Made by a program: the position numbers and the translations under genes | In this document: one piece after another, positions 24,664 to 34,579 of the stretch | How positions within the stretch are numbered: position 1 is the stretch's first letter | Layout: the number at the start of each line of letters is the position of its first letter | Source: JABFSM01 sp963762545 | Lineage (GTDB): Bacteria; Gemmatimonadota; Gemmatimonadetes; Gemmatimonadales; GWC2-71-9 | NCBI GenBank assembly: GCA_963762545.1 | Contig: CAVXLC010000008.1 | Span: 124,001-188,000, forward strand | Direction of reading: 5' to 3' | DNA length: 64,000 bases | Notes under the pieces: model-generated | Seen by the model: only the letters and a program-made list of their open reading frames with translations | Told to the model about the DNA's origin: nothing | The model's database searches: none

Positions 24664-26925
24664 CTACGGCCGCCCCACCACCTCGATCATCACCTCGTCC
24701 CGTAGCGCTCCCGCATCCGCCCGCACCCGGTGCCGGCCCGCCACCAGCGGCAGCCGGCTTCCGCGCACCGTCACCCCGTCCACTCGCCAGCGAATCCGGG
24801 CCGCATGCGGCGCGCCGACCGCGCGGAGCCCGATGGTGGCGTAGCGCGGATCCACGCCGGGTACGAAGCGGTAGACATCCCCCGACGCGGGCGACGTGAT
24901 GTGGAACCGCGACGCCGCGGTATCCGAGGCCGGCCGCGCCGGCGCATGCTCTCCCGTGGCGCCCACCACCCGCGCCTGCTGGGCCCAGTCGGCGTACCGC
25001 GCCGGCAACGTCACGCCCCCGTCCGTGTGCCAGTCGCAGGTGTCCGCCGGGGCGGTGCCCGGGAGAAACCACTCGCTGGACACCGGACAGTGGGCGCCGG
25101 CCCGCAGCCCCGACAGTCGGCAAATGGCGATGGACCGGGCACCGAGCTGCTCGGGCGTCGGCAGCACGCCGGGCGCGTGGCGCCGCGCCGCGAGCAGGGT
25201 GGCGCGGTGCAGCAGCGGCCCGGCGCCGGTGACCCCGCTCACACCCTCCATGGGCCGGCCGTCGAAATTGCCGACCCAGACCGCCACCGTGAATCCGCCG
25301 GTCACCGCCACCGCCCAGTTGTCGGTGAAGTGACGGCTGGTGCCGGTCTTGGCCGCGGCGGGAAACGGAAATTCCAGCGGCGTCACCGGCCCGAACCCGG
25401 GAATCCGCGCCACCGGATCGGAGAGAATATCCAGCACCAGCGCCGCCGCGCCCGGGCTCATCACCCGCCGCGCGTCGCTCGCCTGGCCGTCGTCGGTGAG
25501 CCACCGCACCGGCCGCCACAGGCCTCCCGCGGCGATGGCGCGGTATCCGTTGGCCAGCTCCAGCAGCGTCACGTCGCCATTGCCCAGCGCGAGCCCCAGC
25601 CCGTAGTGCGAGGCGTCGCGGTCCAGGGACGCAAAGCCCGCGTGCTGCAGCGTGAGCAGCAATTCCGCCGGACCCAGCCGGTTGGCCAGCTCCACCGCCG
25701 GCACGTTGAAGGAGCTGGCCAGCGCCTCCCGTGCCCGCACCGGCCCGTGGAACCGCCGGTCGTAGTTGCGCGGCGCGTAGGGGCCGGTGCTGGTCTGGTA
25801 CACCGTGGCGAGGTCGGGCAGCACGGTGGCGGGCGTGAAGCCGCGGTCGAACGCCAGCCCATACAGAAACGGCTTGAGCGCCGAGCCGGGCTGTCGCGGC
25901 GAGATGACCATGTCCACCTGGCCGCTGGTGGGCTCGAAGAAATCCGGCGAGCCCACCCACGCCAGGATGCCGCCGGTGGCGTTGTCGAGCACCACCAGCG
26001 CGGCGTGCTTGACGCCCTGGTCCTTCATGGTCAGGACGGTGTGGCGCGCCTCGGCCTCGAGTTCCTCCTGGAGCGGCAGGTCGAGCGGGGTGTGCAGGTC
26101 GCCGCTCGGCGCGCGGCCCTCGGCCGAAAGCCGGTCGATCAGGGCGGCGGTGAAGTGGGGCGCCAGGAAGATCCGCCCCGCGGCCGGGTTGACCGGCGGC
26201 TCCAGCCGTGCCGCATCCACGTCCTCCGCGGACACGCTGCCGGCCCGCTGCATCCGTGCCAGCACCAGGGCCCGGCGCGCCAGCGCGCGCTGCGGGCTCA
26301 CCAGCGGGTTATCCCGGCTCGGTGCGCCGGCCAGTCCGGCCAGCAGCGCCGCCTGCCCGGTGGACAGGTCCCGCGCCGAGGCGCCGAAGTAGAGCTCGGC
26401 GGCCTCTTCGACGCCGATGGTGCCCTGCCCCAGGGGCACCCGGTTCAGGTACTGCTCCAGCATCGTCTGCTTGGACAGGTGCGCGTCGAGCCGGATGGCC
26501 CAGAGCGCCTGGGCCAGTTTGCCGGGCACGGTGCGCGGCACCCCCTCGAGCAGCCGGGCCAGCTGCATCGGGATCGTGGACGCGCCCGACACCACGCGGA
26601 GCGACCTGGCGTCCGCCAGCACGGCGCGGCCCAGCGCGCGGAAGTCCACGCCGCGATGCGAATAGAACCGACGATCCTCCGCCGCGACGAACGCCACCAG
26701 GAGCGCCGGGTCCATCTGGCCCAGGGGAATCCACTGCCGGAGCGAGCCCTCGTCGCTGCGCGTGGTGCGGAGCGGCGCGCCGGAGCGGTCCAGCAAGCGG
26801 AGCGTGGGCGTGGGCGGCCGGGTGAGCAGCACCGCCGGCACCGGCAGCGCCACCCACGCCGCAACCCCGGCGATCAGCACCAGCGCCGCGGCGCCGGCCC
26901 GCACGGCCAGCCGGCGGAGTCTCAC
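24664..26925 (-). CDS. pbpC: Penicillin-binding protein 1C
   Basis: A 753-residue class A penicillin-binding protein that polymerises and crosslinks peptidoglycan. A membrane anchor spans about residues 10-33. The glycosyltransferase domain has the catalytic Glu in AAEDRRFYSHRG (E83). The transpeptidase domain has SALK with the active serine at 348, then SSFN and KTGTS (K526). A C-terminal PBP1C-type domain follows (FHITSPASGDVYRF ... VDGVTVRG). The GTG start at 26925 overlaps the stop of the alpha-2-macroglobulin gene (GTGA), the same pairing as yfhM-pbpC in Proteobacteria, where the two are thought to repair and defend the wall. Confidence 0.95.
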   Translation of the reverse strand: MRLRRLAVRAGAAALVLIAGVAAWVALPVPAVLLTRPPTPTLRLLDRSGAPLRTTRSDEGSLRQWIPLGQMDPALLVAFVAAEDRRFYSHRGVDFRALGRAVLADARSLRVVSGASTIPMQLARLLEGVPRTVPGKLAQALWAIRLDAHLSKQTMLEQYLNRVPLGQGTIGVEEAAELYFGASARDLSTGQAALLAGLAGAPSRDNPLVSPQRALARRALVLARMQRAGSVSAEDVDAARLEPPVNPAAGRIFLAPHFTAALIDRLSAEGRAPSGDLHTPLDLPLQEELEAEARHTVLTMKDQGVKHAALVVLDNATGGILAWVGSPDFFEPTSGQVDMVISPRQPGSALKPFLYGLAFDRGFTPATVLPDLATVYQTSTGPYAPRNYDRRFHGPVRAREALASSFNVPAVELANRLGPAELLLTLQHAGFASLDRDASHYGLGLALGNGDVTLLELANGYRAIAAGGLWRPVRWLTDDGQASDARRVMSPGAAALVLDILSDPVARIPGFGPVTPLEFPFPAAAKTGTSRHFTDNWAVAVTGGFTVAVWVGNFDGRPMEGVSGVTGAGPLLHRATLLAARRHAPGVLPTPEQLGARSIAICRLSGLRAGAHCPVSSEWFLPGTAPADTCDWHTDGGVTLPARYADWAQQARVVGATGEHAPARPASDTAASRFHITSPASGDVYRFVPGVDPRYATIGLRAVGAPHAARIRWRVDGVTVRGSRLPLVAGRHRVRADAGALRDEVMIEVVGRP

Positions 26926-29900
26926 GGCGCCTTGGCCTTCACGGTGAAAGTGCCGCCCTCGTTTCGCCCGTACACCGCCGGGTTGTACATCTCCTCGGCA
27001 AAGGCCGGCGGCCGGACGAACACGCCCGGCGTGGTGGCGCGGGCCACGTAGGACATCGAGTAGGTGCCCTTCCAGAGCACCCGCGCCGCGTAGACCACCC
27101 GGTCGTCGCGCAGCTCGCGGTGGTCGAAGGGCGACCACCAGCCGCCGTCCCAGCTGCCGAAGTCCCAGCGATCCTGGGCCTCGGCGTCGCCCTCGCCCTC
27201 GCCTTCCTGCTCGGAGGTCCGGTCCGGGTTCGCGCCCGGGCCCGCGAGCAGCCCGGTGGTGTTGAGGCTCAGATCCACCGCCTCGAGCCCGGCCGGCAGC
27301 GCATCGTCCACCACCACGAAGGAGCGGTCCTGCGGCACCGTGATCTTGAGCCGGACCCGGACCAGGTCGCCCTCGCCCACTTCCACCACCGGCTTGCCGC
27401 CCTCGTAGGACTCGTACCAGCGCTCCACGATGATGCCGCGGTAGTCGGGACGCGCCGGGACCGCCCGGGGAATTTCCGTGATGGTGATCGCGTAGTAGGC
27501 CGGCGCGGTGGGCCGGCCGTTCTCGAGCCGCACCTGGAGCGGCACGCTATCGCCCCGCTCGGCCACCAGGCCGGAGAGCGCCACGCTGGTATCCCGCGCC
27601 GTCAGCACCGACGCGCCGAGCCGGATCCGGACCTCGGGCGGCCCGCCCGGCGGGAAGCGGCGCAGCCAGGCGTTCACCGCGCGCACCGCCGCCGAATAGT
27701 CCTGGGTGTTCCACCACCAGCCATCGCGGGGCCGCGCCCGGGTGACCACCGTCTCGAACAGCGGGGCCGCCAGCGGGTGGGCCGAATCCACCGCGAGGGT
27801 GGCCTCGAGCAGCAGCGCCGCGGGGCGTACCACCGAGCGGAAATAGAATCCGCTGATCAGCGTGTCGGGCACCGACGCCATGCGGCCCTCCACCGTCACG
27901 CTCCTCCAGAGCGGCTCCAGCAGCCGCCGGGCGCCCGGCAGGTCGCCGCCGCGCGCCAGCACCAGCGCCAGGGTGAGCCGGCTCTCGGAGGAGAGCAGCG
28001 CCGCCTGGCGCAGCAGGTCGTTCTCCAGGGCGCGGTCCCGCAGGCGGGCCCGGCTCAGGAAGTCGGCCACGGCGAGCCGCTCGGTCAGCCGCCACTGGAT
28101 CTCGCTCTGGGCGGAGGACATCGAGAGGGTGATCGTCTCGGTGCGCGTGAGCGATTCCCGGAGATAGGCGGCGAGCTTTGCCACCGTCGAGTCGCCGATC
28201 GCGAACCCGGCATCCCGGGCCTCGAGCAGCACCGCGCCGGCATCCGCCGTGAGCCAGGGCGAGGTCCAGTCTTCGGCGCTCCAGAGGCCGATGCCGCCGG
28301 CGGGGCGCTGCCGCCGCACCAGCATGTCGATGCCGGTGAGGATCTCCCGCCGGAGCCGGAGGGTATCGCCGGCTGGGGCGCCGGCCGCCTTGCGGGCCCG
28401 GTAGAGACCGAGCAGCGGCGTCAGGGCGCTGGCCACCTGCTCGGAGCAGAAGTACGGATAGATCCGGAAGTAGGCGGCGTAGGACGAGAGCAGCGCGAGC
28501 GGAGAGCCTCCCGCGGTGAACGTGGCGCGGCTCCGGGACAGATCGAGGCCGCCCGGCAGCATGAAGACCACCGAGGCGGTGTCGTGCAGCACCCCGGAGG
28601 CCACCGCGGACCCGGCCCGGCTGGGCGGCAGGATCGGGACCTTGACCTGGACCGCGTCGCTGTCGCCGGCGCCGCCCACATCGAAGCGGAAGGTGGCGGA
28701 GTCTCCCGGCACCGCCGAGAATCCGAACCGGGTCTCGCGGCCGCGCCCCGCCTCCAGGGTGACGCTGCGGGATGCCTCGCCGGTGAGCGTGGCGCCGGTA
28801 ACCCGGGCCGCCACCCGGACCGTCGGTGTCCCGCCCAGGCGGTGATTTACCACCACGCCGGCCTCGAACCGGTCTCCCGGCCGGAGGAACCGCGGCAGCG
28901 CCGCGCGGGCCAGCAGCGGGCGGGTCACCAGCATGGGGCTCTGGCCCTTGCCGTAGCGGTCGCCCGCGGTGACGGCCACGGCCATCACCCGGAAGGTGGT
29001 GAGATTGTCGGGCAGTGGCACGCTCGCGGTGCCGTTGCCCAGGGAATCGGTGAGCACCGAGCCCAGGAAGAACGCGGTGGTGCGGAACCGGGAGCGCAGC
29101 ACCTCGGAGGCTCCTTCGCCGCCGCCGCCGCCGGGGTTCCGTCCCTTGTCGCCGGCCGGCACCTGGGGCGCCACGCTCACCAGGTTGCTGGCCAGCCGCA
29201 TCCCTAACCCGCGCTCCCGGTACAGCAGGGCGATCGGATCGGGGGTCTGGTACCCGGTGAGCGAAAGCACGCCCTCGTCCACCGCCCAGAGGGTCACTTC
29301 GCTCCTGGAGCCCCGGTGCGCGGCGGTGTCCCGCACCTCGATCCCGATCCGGGCCCGCTGCCCGGGCCGGTACTCCGTCTGGTCCGGCTTGAGCGCCACC
29401 GCGAGGCGCTTCCGCTCCGGCAGGACCCGGATCTCCGCGTAGCCGACCCGGATGGTGGGCCGGCCGGGGTCGTCCAGCGGGCCGGCGACGGCGCTCCGGC
29501 CCCGCGCCACCACGATGGACACGAAGGCGTTGGGCGCCCAGGCCTCGGTGATGGGGAACTTGAGCGTCGTGGCGCCCTCGGTGATGCGCATCCGGCGCTG
29601 CTCGATCAATCCTTCGCGCTCCACCGTGATCCAGGCCTCCGCGTTGGTGAACGGCGCGGCGAAGAGCACGGTGGCGGTGTCGCCCACCGAGTAGCGGGTC
29701 TTGTCGGGGATCACGTCCATCTTGAATTGCGATTCGTCGCTCCAGGGCACCCAGCCCGGGCCGGTGGCCCAGCGGTAGAAGCTGGTCACCACCTCCCGGC
29801 CCTTCCGGTCCGCCGAGCGGAGCTCGACCGAGTAGCTGCCCGCCAGCGCCGGCGTCATGGTGCAGCGTGCATTGGCGGCCGCGGTGGTGACGCTGCAGCG

Positions 29901-32651
29901 GCCCACGGTATCGCTCACCCACTCGCCCACCAGCTGGCTCCAGCCGTCCTGTTCCCGGCGCACCTGGTGCCACTCGCGATGGATCAGCACGCCGCTCACC
30001 TTGATGCCGTCGAGCCGCGCGCCGTCCGGCTGGACCGCGATGACCCGGATGCTCTCCGGCGTGCCGGCCTTCCAGAAATACGCCGCGCCCTCGGGCTTGG
30101 CGCCGAGGTAGAACTCGGCCGGATGCACCAGGGCGCCGGCGCTGGCGTAGACGGTCTGCCGGTTCACGTCGGTGACGACCGCCTCGATGGTGGCGCTGGT
30201 GGCGCGGCCCTGCTGCACCAGCTTGAGCGGCGCCTTCACGGTGAGGTGGCCCGTCGCGTCCAGGGTGTCCACCCGGCTCTCGCTCACCGTGGTACGATCT
30301 TCCGACTGCATCTCCTCCCACCACCACCCCTGGGCCCCCACGTAGAAGCCGTCGGTGTTGGGGATATCGGTGTCCCAGGGCGAATACGCGGTCTGCCGGA
30401 CCGACCAGGTCACCTTGGCCCGGCCCATCGGCGCGCCGAAGAGGTACCGGGCGCCGATGGTGGCGGTGAGGGTGTCGCCGTCGAAGCGCGCCGCGTTGTC
30501 CGCGGTCATGTCCACCAGGAACTCGGGGGGACGGTACTCCGCCACCCGATAGGATGCCTGGGCCATCTCCTTCCATTCGCCCTGGCGCTTGAGGCTCACC
30601 GTCACGCGGTAGGTTCCCAGCGGGGCCCCGGCGGGCAGCCGCACCGACCGCTGCAGCGTCCCGAACGCCGAGGGCGCCAGGACGGATTCCCGCAGCATCC
30701 CCTCGTCGCGGTCCTTGAACGTCACCTTCACCGAGTCGCCGCGCGCCGGCACCTTGAGCGCGCCGAGCAGGCCGGTCCGCACGATCGCCTTGGCATAGAC
30801 CGTGTCGCCGGGGCGGTAGATGCCCCGCTCGGTGAACACGGCGGCGGCCGCGGGGAGCCGGTCCTCGCCGTAGGCGGAGGAGACGTTGAACCGCCAGGGC
30901 GAGAGGTCGGGGTCATACTGGTTGACCGCCACCAGCGCCCGGTCTCCGCCGAGGCGGACTTCCACGTAGCCGTCGAAGCTGGCGGTCTCGAAGTCCACCC
31001 GGCCGTTGGCGGCGGGCCTGGGCGCCGGCCGCCGGATTCCCCGGAACCGCGCCAGCCCCTGCGAATCGGTCACCGCCCGCGCCAGCACCTTGCCCGCGGC
31101 GTCGCGCAGCGCGGCGGTGGCCCCGGCCCGGGGCTTCCCGTCGCTCGCGCCGGTCACCCAGACCGCGCCTTCCTCGAGCCCGATTCGGGCGTGCACGCCG
31201 AGGTCGGTTACCTGGAGCAGCGCGATCGGCTGCCGCGGCTCCAGCTGGGCGTCGCTGGTGTCGGGCGTGCGGAGCCTCGGACTGGTGGCTCGGAGCAGGA
31301 AGAGGGTCGGCGTGCCGGGCTTCGACGCGTCGGGCGCCGGCATCTCGTAGCCGTAGAGGGACAGCCGGTCCCGCGGGGCACCGACCGGAATCCGCTTCCG
31401 GACCGCCCTGGCGGCCAGCGCCTTCCACTCGTCGCCCCAGCCGTACTCGCTCCGGGACAGGAAGCGGCCCTCGAGCGAATCGGGCACCGGAATCGTCAGC
31501 ACTTCCAGCGTGTCCACGTTCACGTAGCTGATGCCGAAGGTCCGCCGCCCCACCCGCTCCACCATCGACTTGCCCTGCTCGTAGGACACGTCGGGCCGGT
31601 ATCCGGTGGTCACGGCCGTCTTGACCGGGTAGCCGGTGATGGTCTGGCCGAAGGTGTCCTGGAGCGTCGAGTCCATCCGCACCAGGTAGCCGGTGCGCGG
31701 CTTGAGCTGCGCGGAGACGACCCAGTGGTCGTTCACGTCCGCGGTATCGGTGATCGAGAAGTCCACCGTGGGAAGGATGGTCAGGTGCTTGAGGAGGTCG
31801 GCGCCCTTGATGGGAGTCGAGAAGGTGAGGGCGATGGGTCCATTGGGACAGAACTTCTGCCAGCGGCATTCGGCTCCGGTGAGCTCGAACTTGCCGTAGG
31901 ACTCGATGCCGAAGCGGGTCAGCTTGCCGGGCTGCTCCAGGTCGATCGCCTCCGGCACCACCAGGTCTCCGAGACAGCCGTAGGGGAGCGGCCGCTCCGG
32001 CGTGAGGGACACGACCCGGCGCAGCACATCGGCCGCCCGGTCGCGTTCCCAGCCGCCGGCCTCCTTGAACTGCCAGGGCGCGTCGTCCGGGATCGGACCC
32101 TCGGGGCCCGGCTTGAGCGCGATCACGCCGGGGGTCGAGCAGCTGCGATTCATTTCGAGATAGACCAGACGCGCCAGCGCCGCCGGGTCGGCGGAGCCGC
32201 TCAGCACGAGCTGGAAACGGGCGTTGGCGGGCAGGAAGCGGGCAGTCTGCTCCGGACCCGCCGGCAAGCCGGTCAGGACCCGGGGGCCCCGGACCCGGAA
32301 TTCGAACTGATAGGGCTCGGCCAGGCTGCTGCCGTCCATCGCGGCAAATCCAGGCCGGACCGTGGCGCGGACCCGGAGGCCCGAGGGCATCGGGGAGGCC
32401 GGCCGGAACCGAAGAGTGACTGGATCCCGCCACTCAAACGTCCCCATCATTACAGGATCCAGAACCAGAACCGTCCGGGGGTCCACCGATCGGTCCAGCG
32501 AGCCGGCCACCGGCCGGTCGAATGTGACCGAGATCTGGGCTCCGGAGTCGGCATCTCCTTCCGGCAGCGCACGGATCACCCGGAGCGGGGGGGCAACATC
32601 CGCGGCCACGGCGGCGGCGAGGAGCAAGAGAGTGACCCGAGGAGTGAACAT
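26922..32651 (-). CDS. yfhM: Bacterial alpha-2-macroglobulin (protease trap)
   Basis: A 1909-residue exported alpha-2-macroglobulin of the large YfhM type. A signal peptide (FTPRVTLLLLAAAVAADVA) lacks a lipobox Cys, unlike the E. coli lipoprotein. Many MG-type beta domains precede the bait region near YRERGLGMRLASNLVS. The thioester motif is present as CSEQ with Cys at residue 1402 (YPYFCSEQVASALTPL), so it should trap proteases covalently. The alpha-helical complement-like domain and a receptor-like end (VVDDALPAGLEAVDLSLNTT, YVARATTPGVFVRPPAFAEEM) follow. It is the first gene of a two-gene operon with pbpC, and divergent from the OmpA-like gene. Confidence 0.95.
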   Translation of the reverse strand: MFTPRVTLLLLAAAVAADVAPPLRVIRALPEGDADSGAQISVTFDRPVAGSLDRSVDPRTVLVLDPVMMGTFEWRDPVTLRFRPASPMPSGLRVRATVRPGFAAMDGSSLAEPYQFEFRVRGPRVLTGLPAGPEQTARFLPANARFQLVLSGSADPAALARLVYLEMNRSCSTPGVIALKPGPEGPIPDDAPWQFKEAGGWERDRAADVLRRVVSLTPERPLPYGCLGDLVVPEAIDLEQPGKLTRFGIESYGKFELTGAECRWQKFCPNGPIALTFSTPIKGADLLKHLTILPTVDFSITDTADVNDHWVVSAQLKPRTGYLVRMDSTLQDTFGQTITGYPVKTAVTTGYRPDVSYEQGKSMVERVGRRTFGISYVNVDTLEVLTIPVPDSLEGRFLSRSEYGWGDEWKALAARAVRKRIPVGAPRDRLSLYGYEMPAPDASKPGTPTLFLLRATSPRLRTPDTSDAQLEPRQPIALLQVTDLGVHARIGLEEGAVWVTGASDGKPRAGATAALRDAAGKVLARAVTDSQGLARFRGIRRPAPRPAANGRVDFETASFDGYVEVRLGGDRALVAVNQYDPDLSPWRFNVSSAYGEDRLPAAAAVFTERGIYRPGDTVYAKAIVRTGLLGALKVPARGDSVKVTFKDRDEGMLRESVLAPSAFGTLQRSVRLPAGAPLGTYRVTVSLKRQGEWKEMAQASYRVAEYRPPEFLVDMTADNAARFDGDTLTATIGARYLFGAPMGRAKVTWSVRQTAYSPWDTDIPNTDGFYVGAQGWWWEEMQSEDRTTVSESRVDTLDATGHLTVKAPLKLVQQGRATSATIEAVVTDVNRQTVYASAGALVHPAEFYLGAKPEGAAYFWKAGTPESIRVIAVQPDGARLDGIKVSGVLIHREWHQVRREQDGWSQLVGEWVSDTVGRCSVTTAAANARCTMTPALAGSYSVELRSADRKGREVVTSFYRWATGPGWVPWSDESQFKMDVIPDKTRYSVGDTATVLFAAPFTNAEAWITVEREGLIEQRRMRITEGATTLKFPITEAWAPNAFVSIVVARGRSAVAGPLDDPGRPTIRVGYAEIRVLPERKRLAVALKPDQTEYRPGQRARIGIEVRDTAAHRGSRSEVTLWAVDEGVLSLTGYQTPDPIALLYRERGLGMRLASNLVSVAPQVPAGDKGRNPGGGGGEGASEVLRSRFRTTAFFLGSVLTDSLGNGTASVPLPDNLTTFRVMAVAVTAGDRYGKGQSPMLVTRPLLARAALPRFLRPGDRFEAGVVVNHRLGGTPTVRVAARVTGATLTGEASRSVTLEAGRGRETRFGFSAVPGDSATFRFDVGGAGDSDAVQVKVPILPPSRAGSAVASGVLHDTASVVFMLPGGLDLSRSRATFTAGGSPLALLSSYAAYFRIYPYFCSEQVASALTPLLGLYRARKAAGAPAGDTLRLRREILTGIDMLVRRQRPAGGIGLWSAEDWTSPWLTADAGAVLLEARDAGFAIGDSTVAKLAAYLRESLTRTETITLSMSSAQSEIQWRLTERLAVADFLSRARLRDRALENDLLRQAALLSSESRLTLALVLARGGDLPGARRLLEPLWRSVTVEGRMASVPDTLISGFYFRSVVRPAALLLEATLAVDSAHPLAAPLFETVVTRARPRDGWWWNTQDYSAAVRAVNAWLRRFPPGGPPEVRIRLGASVLTARDTSVALSGLVAERGDSVPLQVRLENGRPTAPAYYAITITEIPRAVPARPDYRGIIVERWYESYEGGKPVVEVGEGDLVRVRLKITVPQDRSFVVVDDALPAGLEAVDLSLNTTGLLAGPGANPDRTSEQEGEGEGDAEAQDRWDFGSWDGGWWSPFDHRELRDDRVVYAARVLWKGTYSMSYVARATTPGVFVRPPAFAEEMYNPAVYGRNEGGTFTVKAKAP

Positions 32652-32695
32652 GAACAGCCCCGTTCAATCAGGGTGGCGGATCTCGATCATAAGAG

Positions 32696-32723
32696 CTAAC
32701 CGCTTGCGAATTAAGCAAGTTAG
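32696..32723. promoter_or_regulatory. AT-rich inverted repeat between the yfhM and ompA-like genes
   Basis: CTAAC-cg-CTTGC, a 7-bp centre GAATTAA, then GCAAGTTAG form nine paired positions with a two-base bulge. It lies in the only AT-rich stretch between these divergent genes, so it is a candidate operator for one or both. No confident -10/-35 pair was seen. Confidence 0.4.
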
Positions 32724-32817
32724 TGCTTTCTTTTCCATTGTGCTCCCTTAACAAAGTGCACGGGCAAGCCGCATGGACCCGGGGGGCGGATCGTCAACGC
32801 ATCGTAAGGAGCAGAGT

Positions 32818-34419
32818 ATGCGCAAGCACGTATTGATGGCTTCGTTGCTGGCCCTCGTCGCCACCCCGGTCATGGCCCAGGAAAAGGGCACGATCGAGCT
32901 CGGCGGCTTCGTGAAATACACCCACTACGACAAGAGTTTCAGCCAGTCCAGTGAACGTCAGAACAGCTACGGCGGCGGTGGCCGGCTGGGCTACTTCTTC
33001 AACAAGCACTGGGAGCTGGAGCTCGACGGGTCGGACAATGTGAGCGACGCCAACTTCTTCAAGGGCTTCGCCAGCACCGGGCTCATGTACGCCCCGTTCC
33101 ACCTCCGGATGAACTTCAACCAGCGCTTGGGTGACAACAGTCCGTTCACCTGGATTCTCGGCGTCGGCCCCGCCTATAACCGATACGGTCAGCGCGTCGC
33201 CGGTGAGCCGGGCTTCCGTCCACCGGGAGCGGGAAGCGACTGGGGCATCGCGCCCTCGACGGGCATCCGCGCGATGCTGACCCACTGGCTGGCCTTCCGG
33301 CTCGACGGCACCCTCGACTACATCCCCTCGCCCAACAACGGCAAGCCCGCCGTCGTGAACCAGTTCCAGGGCATCATCGCCGCCTCGCCGGCGACCAAGA
33401 ACCTCAATCTCGGCGCACAGGCCGGTCTTTCCCTCATGCTGGGAATGTGCAACCGGAAGGGAGATGGCACCACCATCTCGCCCACCAGCGCCACCGTGGT
33501 TACCGGCGGCTCGGCGAGCTTCTCGGCCACCGCCACCAACTGCGGCAAACCGGACGACGTGGTGTTCACCGTGAGCGGCCCCGGCAGCGTCAGCCCCACC
33601 GGCGGGTACACCGCCTCGGGCGGGGCCGGCACCGCGACGGTCACCGCCTGCGGGAAGCACAACAAGCTCTGCTCGATCGCCAATGTGACCGTGAACGAGC
33701 CGGCGCCGCCTCCGCCGCCCGCGCCGACGCCTCCGCCGCCGGGCACGCGGGTCCTGACCCGGTGCGAGCTCAATCCGGCCACCGCGTCGCCGCGGATCGA
33801 CCAGCCGGTGGCCTACACCGTCACCCTCTACTTCAGTGACGGCTCCACCGCCGTGCTCCCCAACGCCGTCCTCTCGGCGCCGGGCGGCAGCGTGTCGGGC
33901 AACTCGGTGAGCTGGAGCACGCCGGGCGGCAAGACCGTGGTGGTGAACTGCGGCACCGGCGCCGACGGCGCCCCGGTGAACGCAAACGCCACCGCGGACG
34001 TGCAGCGGTTCGCAATCGTCATTCGCGACTCGGTGTACTTCATGATCGACTCGACCCGGATCTACCGCACCGACGACCAGACCCAGCTCGCCGCGGTGGC
34101 CAAGGTGCTCATCGACCACCCGGACATCCGGCTCATCATCGACGGTCACGCCGACGCCGATGCGAGTGTGGCGCACAACTCGAAGCTCGCCATGAACCGG
34201 GCGATCTCGATGAAGAAGTTCCTGGCCGACCACGGCGTCCCGGTGGACCGGATGACGATCGTGCTGCGCAGCTTCGGCGAGTGCGTGCCGGTGGCGCCCA
34301 ACGCCACGGCGGAAGGGCGCACGCTCAACCGGCGCGCCGAGCTCCGCGAGTTCGGGAATGAAACCCCGGGCCCCGGCAACCCGATCTGCAAGGAAGCGGG
34401 CCGGGAGCGGAAGCCGTAA
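32818..34419 (+). CDS. OmpA-family outer membrane protein with Ig-like linker
   Basis: A 533-residue exported protein. The signal peptide is RKHVLMASLLALVATPVMAQ. A beta-barrel (about residues 22-205) has alternating strands such as GTIELGGFVKYTHYDK and LNLGAQAGLSLMLG. A Big-like domain follows (ISPTSATVVTGGSASFSATA), then a Pro-rich spacer, a second beta domain, and a C-terminal OmpA peptidoglycan-binding domain (VYFMIDSTRIYRTDDQTQLA ... IIDGHADADASVAHNSKLAMNRA). It should tether the outer membrane to the wall. AAGGAG lies eight bases before the ATG. A strong hairpin follows the stop. The extra beta domains between barrel and OmpA domain are unusual. Confidence 0.88.
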   Translation: MRKHVLMASLLALVATPVMAQEKGTIELGGFVKYTHYDKSFSQSSERQNSYGGGGRLGYFFNKHWELELDGSDNVSDANFFKGFASTGLMYAPFHLRMNFNQRLGDNSPFTWILGVGPAYNRYGQRVAGEPGFRPPGAGSDWGIAPSTGIRAMLTHWLAFRLDGTLDYIPSPNNGKPAVVNQFQGIIAASPATKNLNLGAQAGLSLMLGMCNRKGDGTTISPTSATVVTGGSASFSATATNCGKPDDVVFTVSGPGSVSPTGGYTASGGAGTATVTACGKHNKLCSIANVTVNEPAPPPPPAPTPPPPGTRVLTRCELNPATASPRIDQPVAYTVTLYFSDGSTAVLPNAVLSAPGGSVSGNSVSWSTPGGKTVVVNCGTGADGAPVNANATADVQRFAIVIRDSVYFMIDSTRIYRTDDQTQLAAVAKVLIDHPDIRLIIDGHADADASVAHNSKLAMNRAISMKKFLADHGVPVDRMTIVLRSFGECVPVAPNATAEGRTLNRRAELREFGNETPGPGNPICKEAGRERKP

Positions 34420-34435
34420 GCCAGAATTGAGGATT

Positions 34436-34489
34436 GCGTATTGAGGAAACAGGGGGCTGCGCAAGCAGCCCCCTGTTTCTTCAATACGC
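34436..34489 (+). terminator. 25-bp-stem hairpin after the OmpA-like gene
   Basis: Left arm 34436-34460, loop GCAA, right arm 34465-34489, with 24 of 25 positions paired; the core is ACAGGGGGCTGC-GCAA-GCAGCCCCCTGT. It starts 16 bases after the stop codon. There is no T-tract after it, but TTTCTT lies within the right arm. The stem is longer than most intrinsic terminators and could also protect mRNA 3' ends. It lies between convergent genes and could serve both. Confidence 0.7.
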
Positions 34490-34492
34490 CTC

Positions 34493-34569
34493 GATCCTCG
34501 ATCCTCGATCCTCAATCCTCAATCCTCGATCCTCAATCCTCGATCCTCAATCCTCAATCCTCAATCCTC
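34493..34569. repeat. 7-bp tandem repeat, 11 units of RATCCTC
   Basis: Eleven head-to-tail copies of GATCCTC or AATCCTC directly follow the hairpin and end 10 bp before the EamA gene stop. Copies alternate between the G and A forms without a fixed order. Shorter related stretches (AGGATCGAGGGTCGAGG) occur near 59070. Confidence 0.9.
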
Positions 34570-34579
34570 GCTCCCGCCA

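Noticed and set aside
29316..32699. An 1127-codon plus-strand frame opposite the alpha-2-macroglobulin gene
   Set aside because: Codon-position shadow of yfhM; no domain, no ribosome site.
34493..34569. CRISPR array
   Set aside because: Units are 7 bp and contiguous, without spacers; it is a microsatellite.
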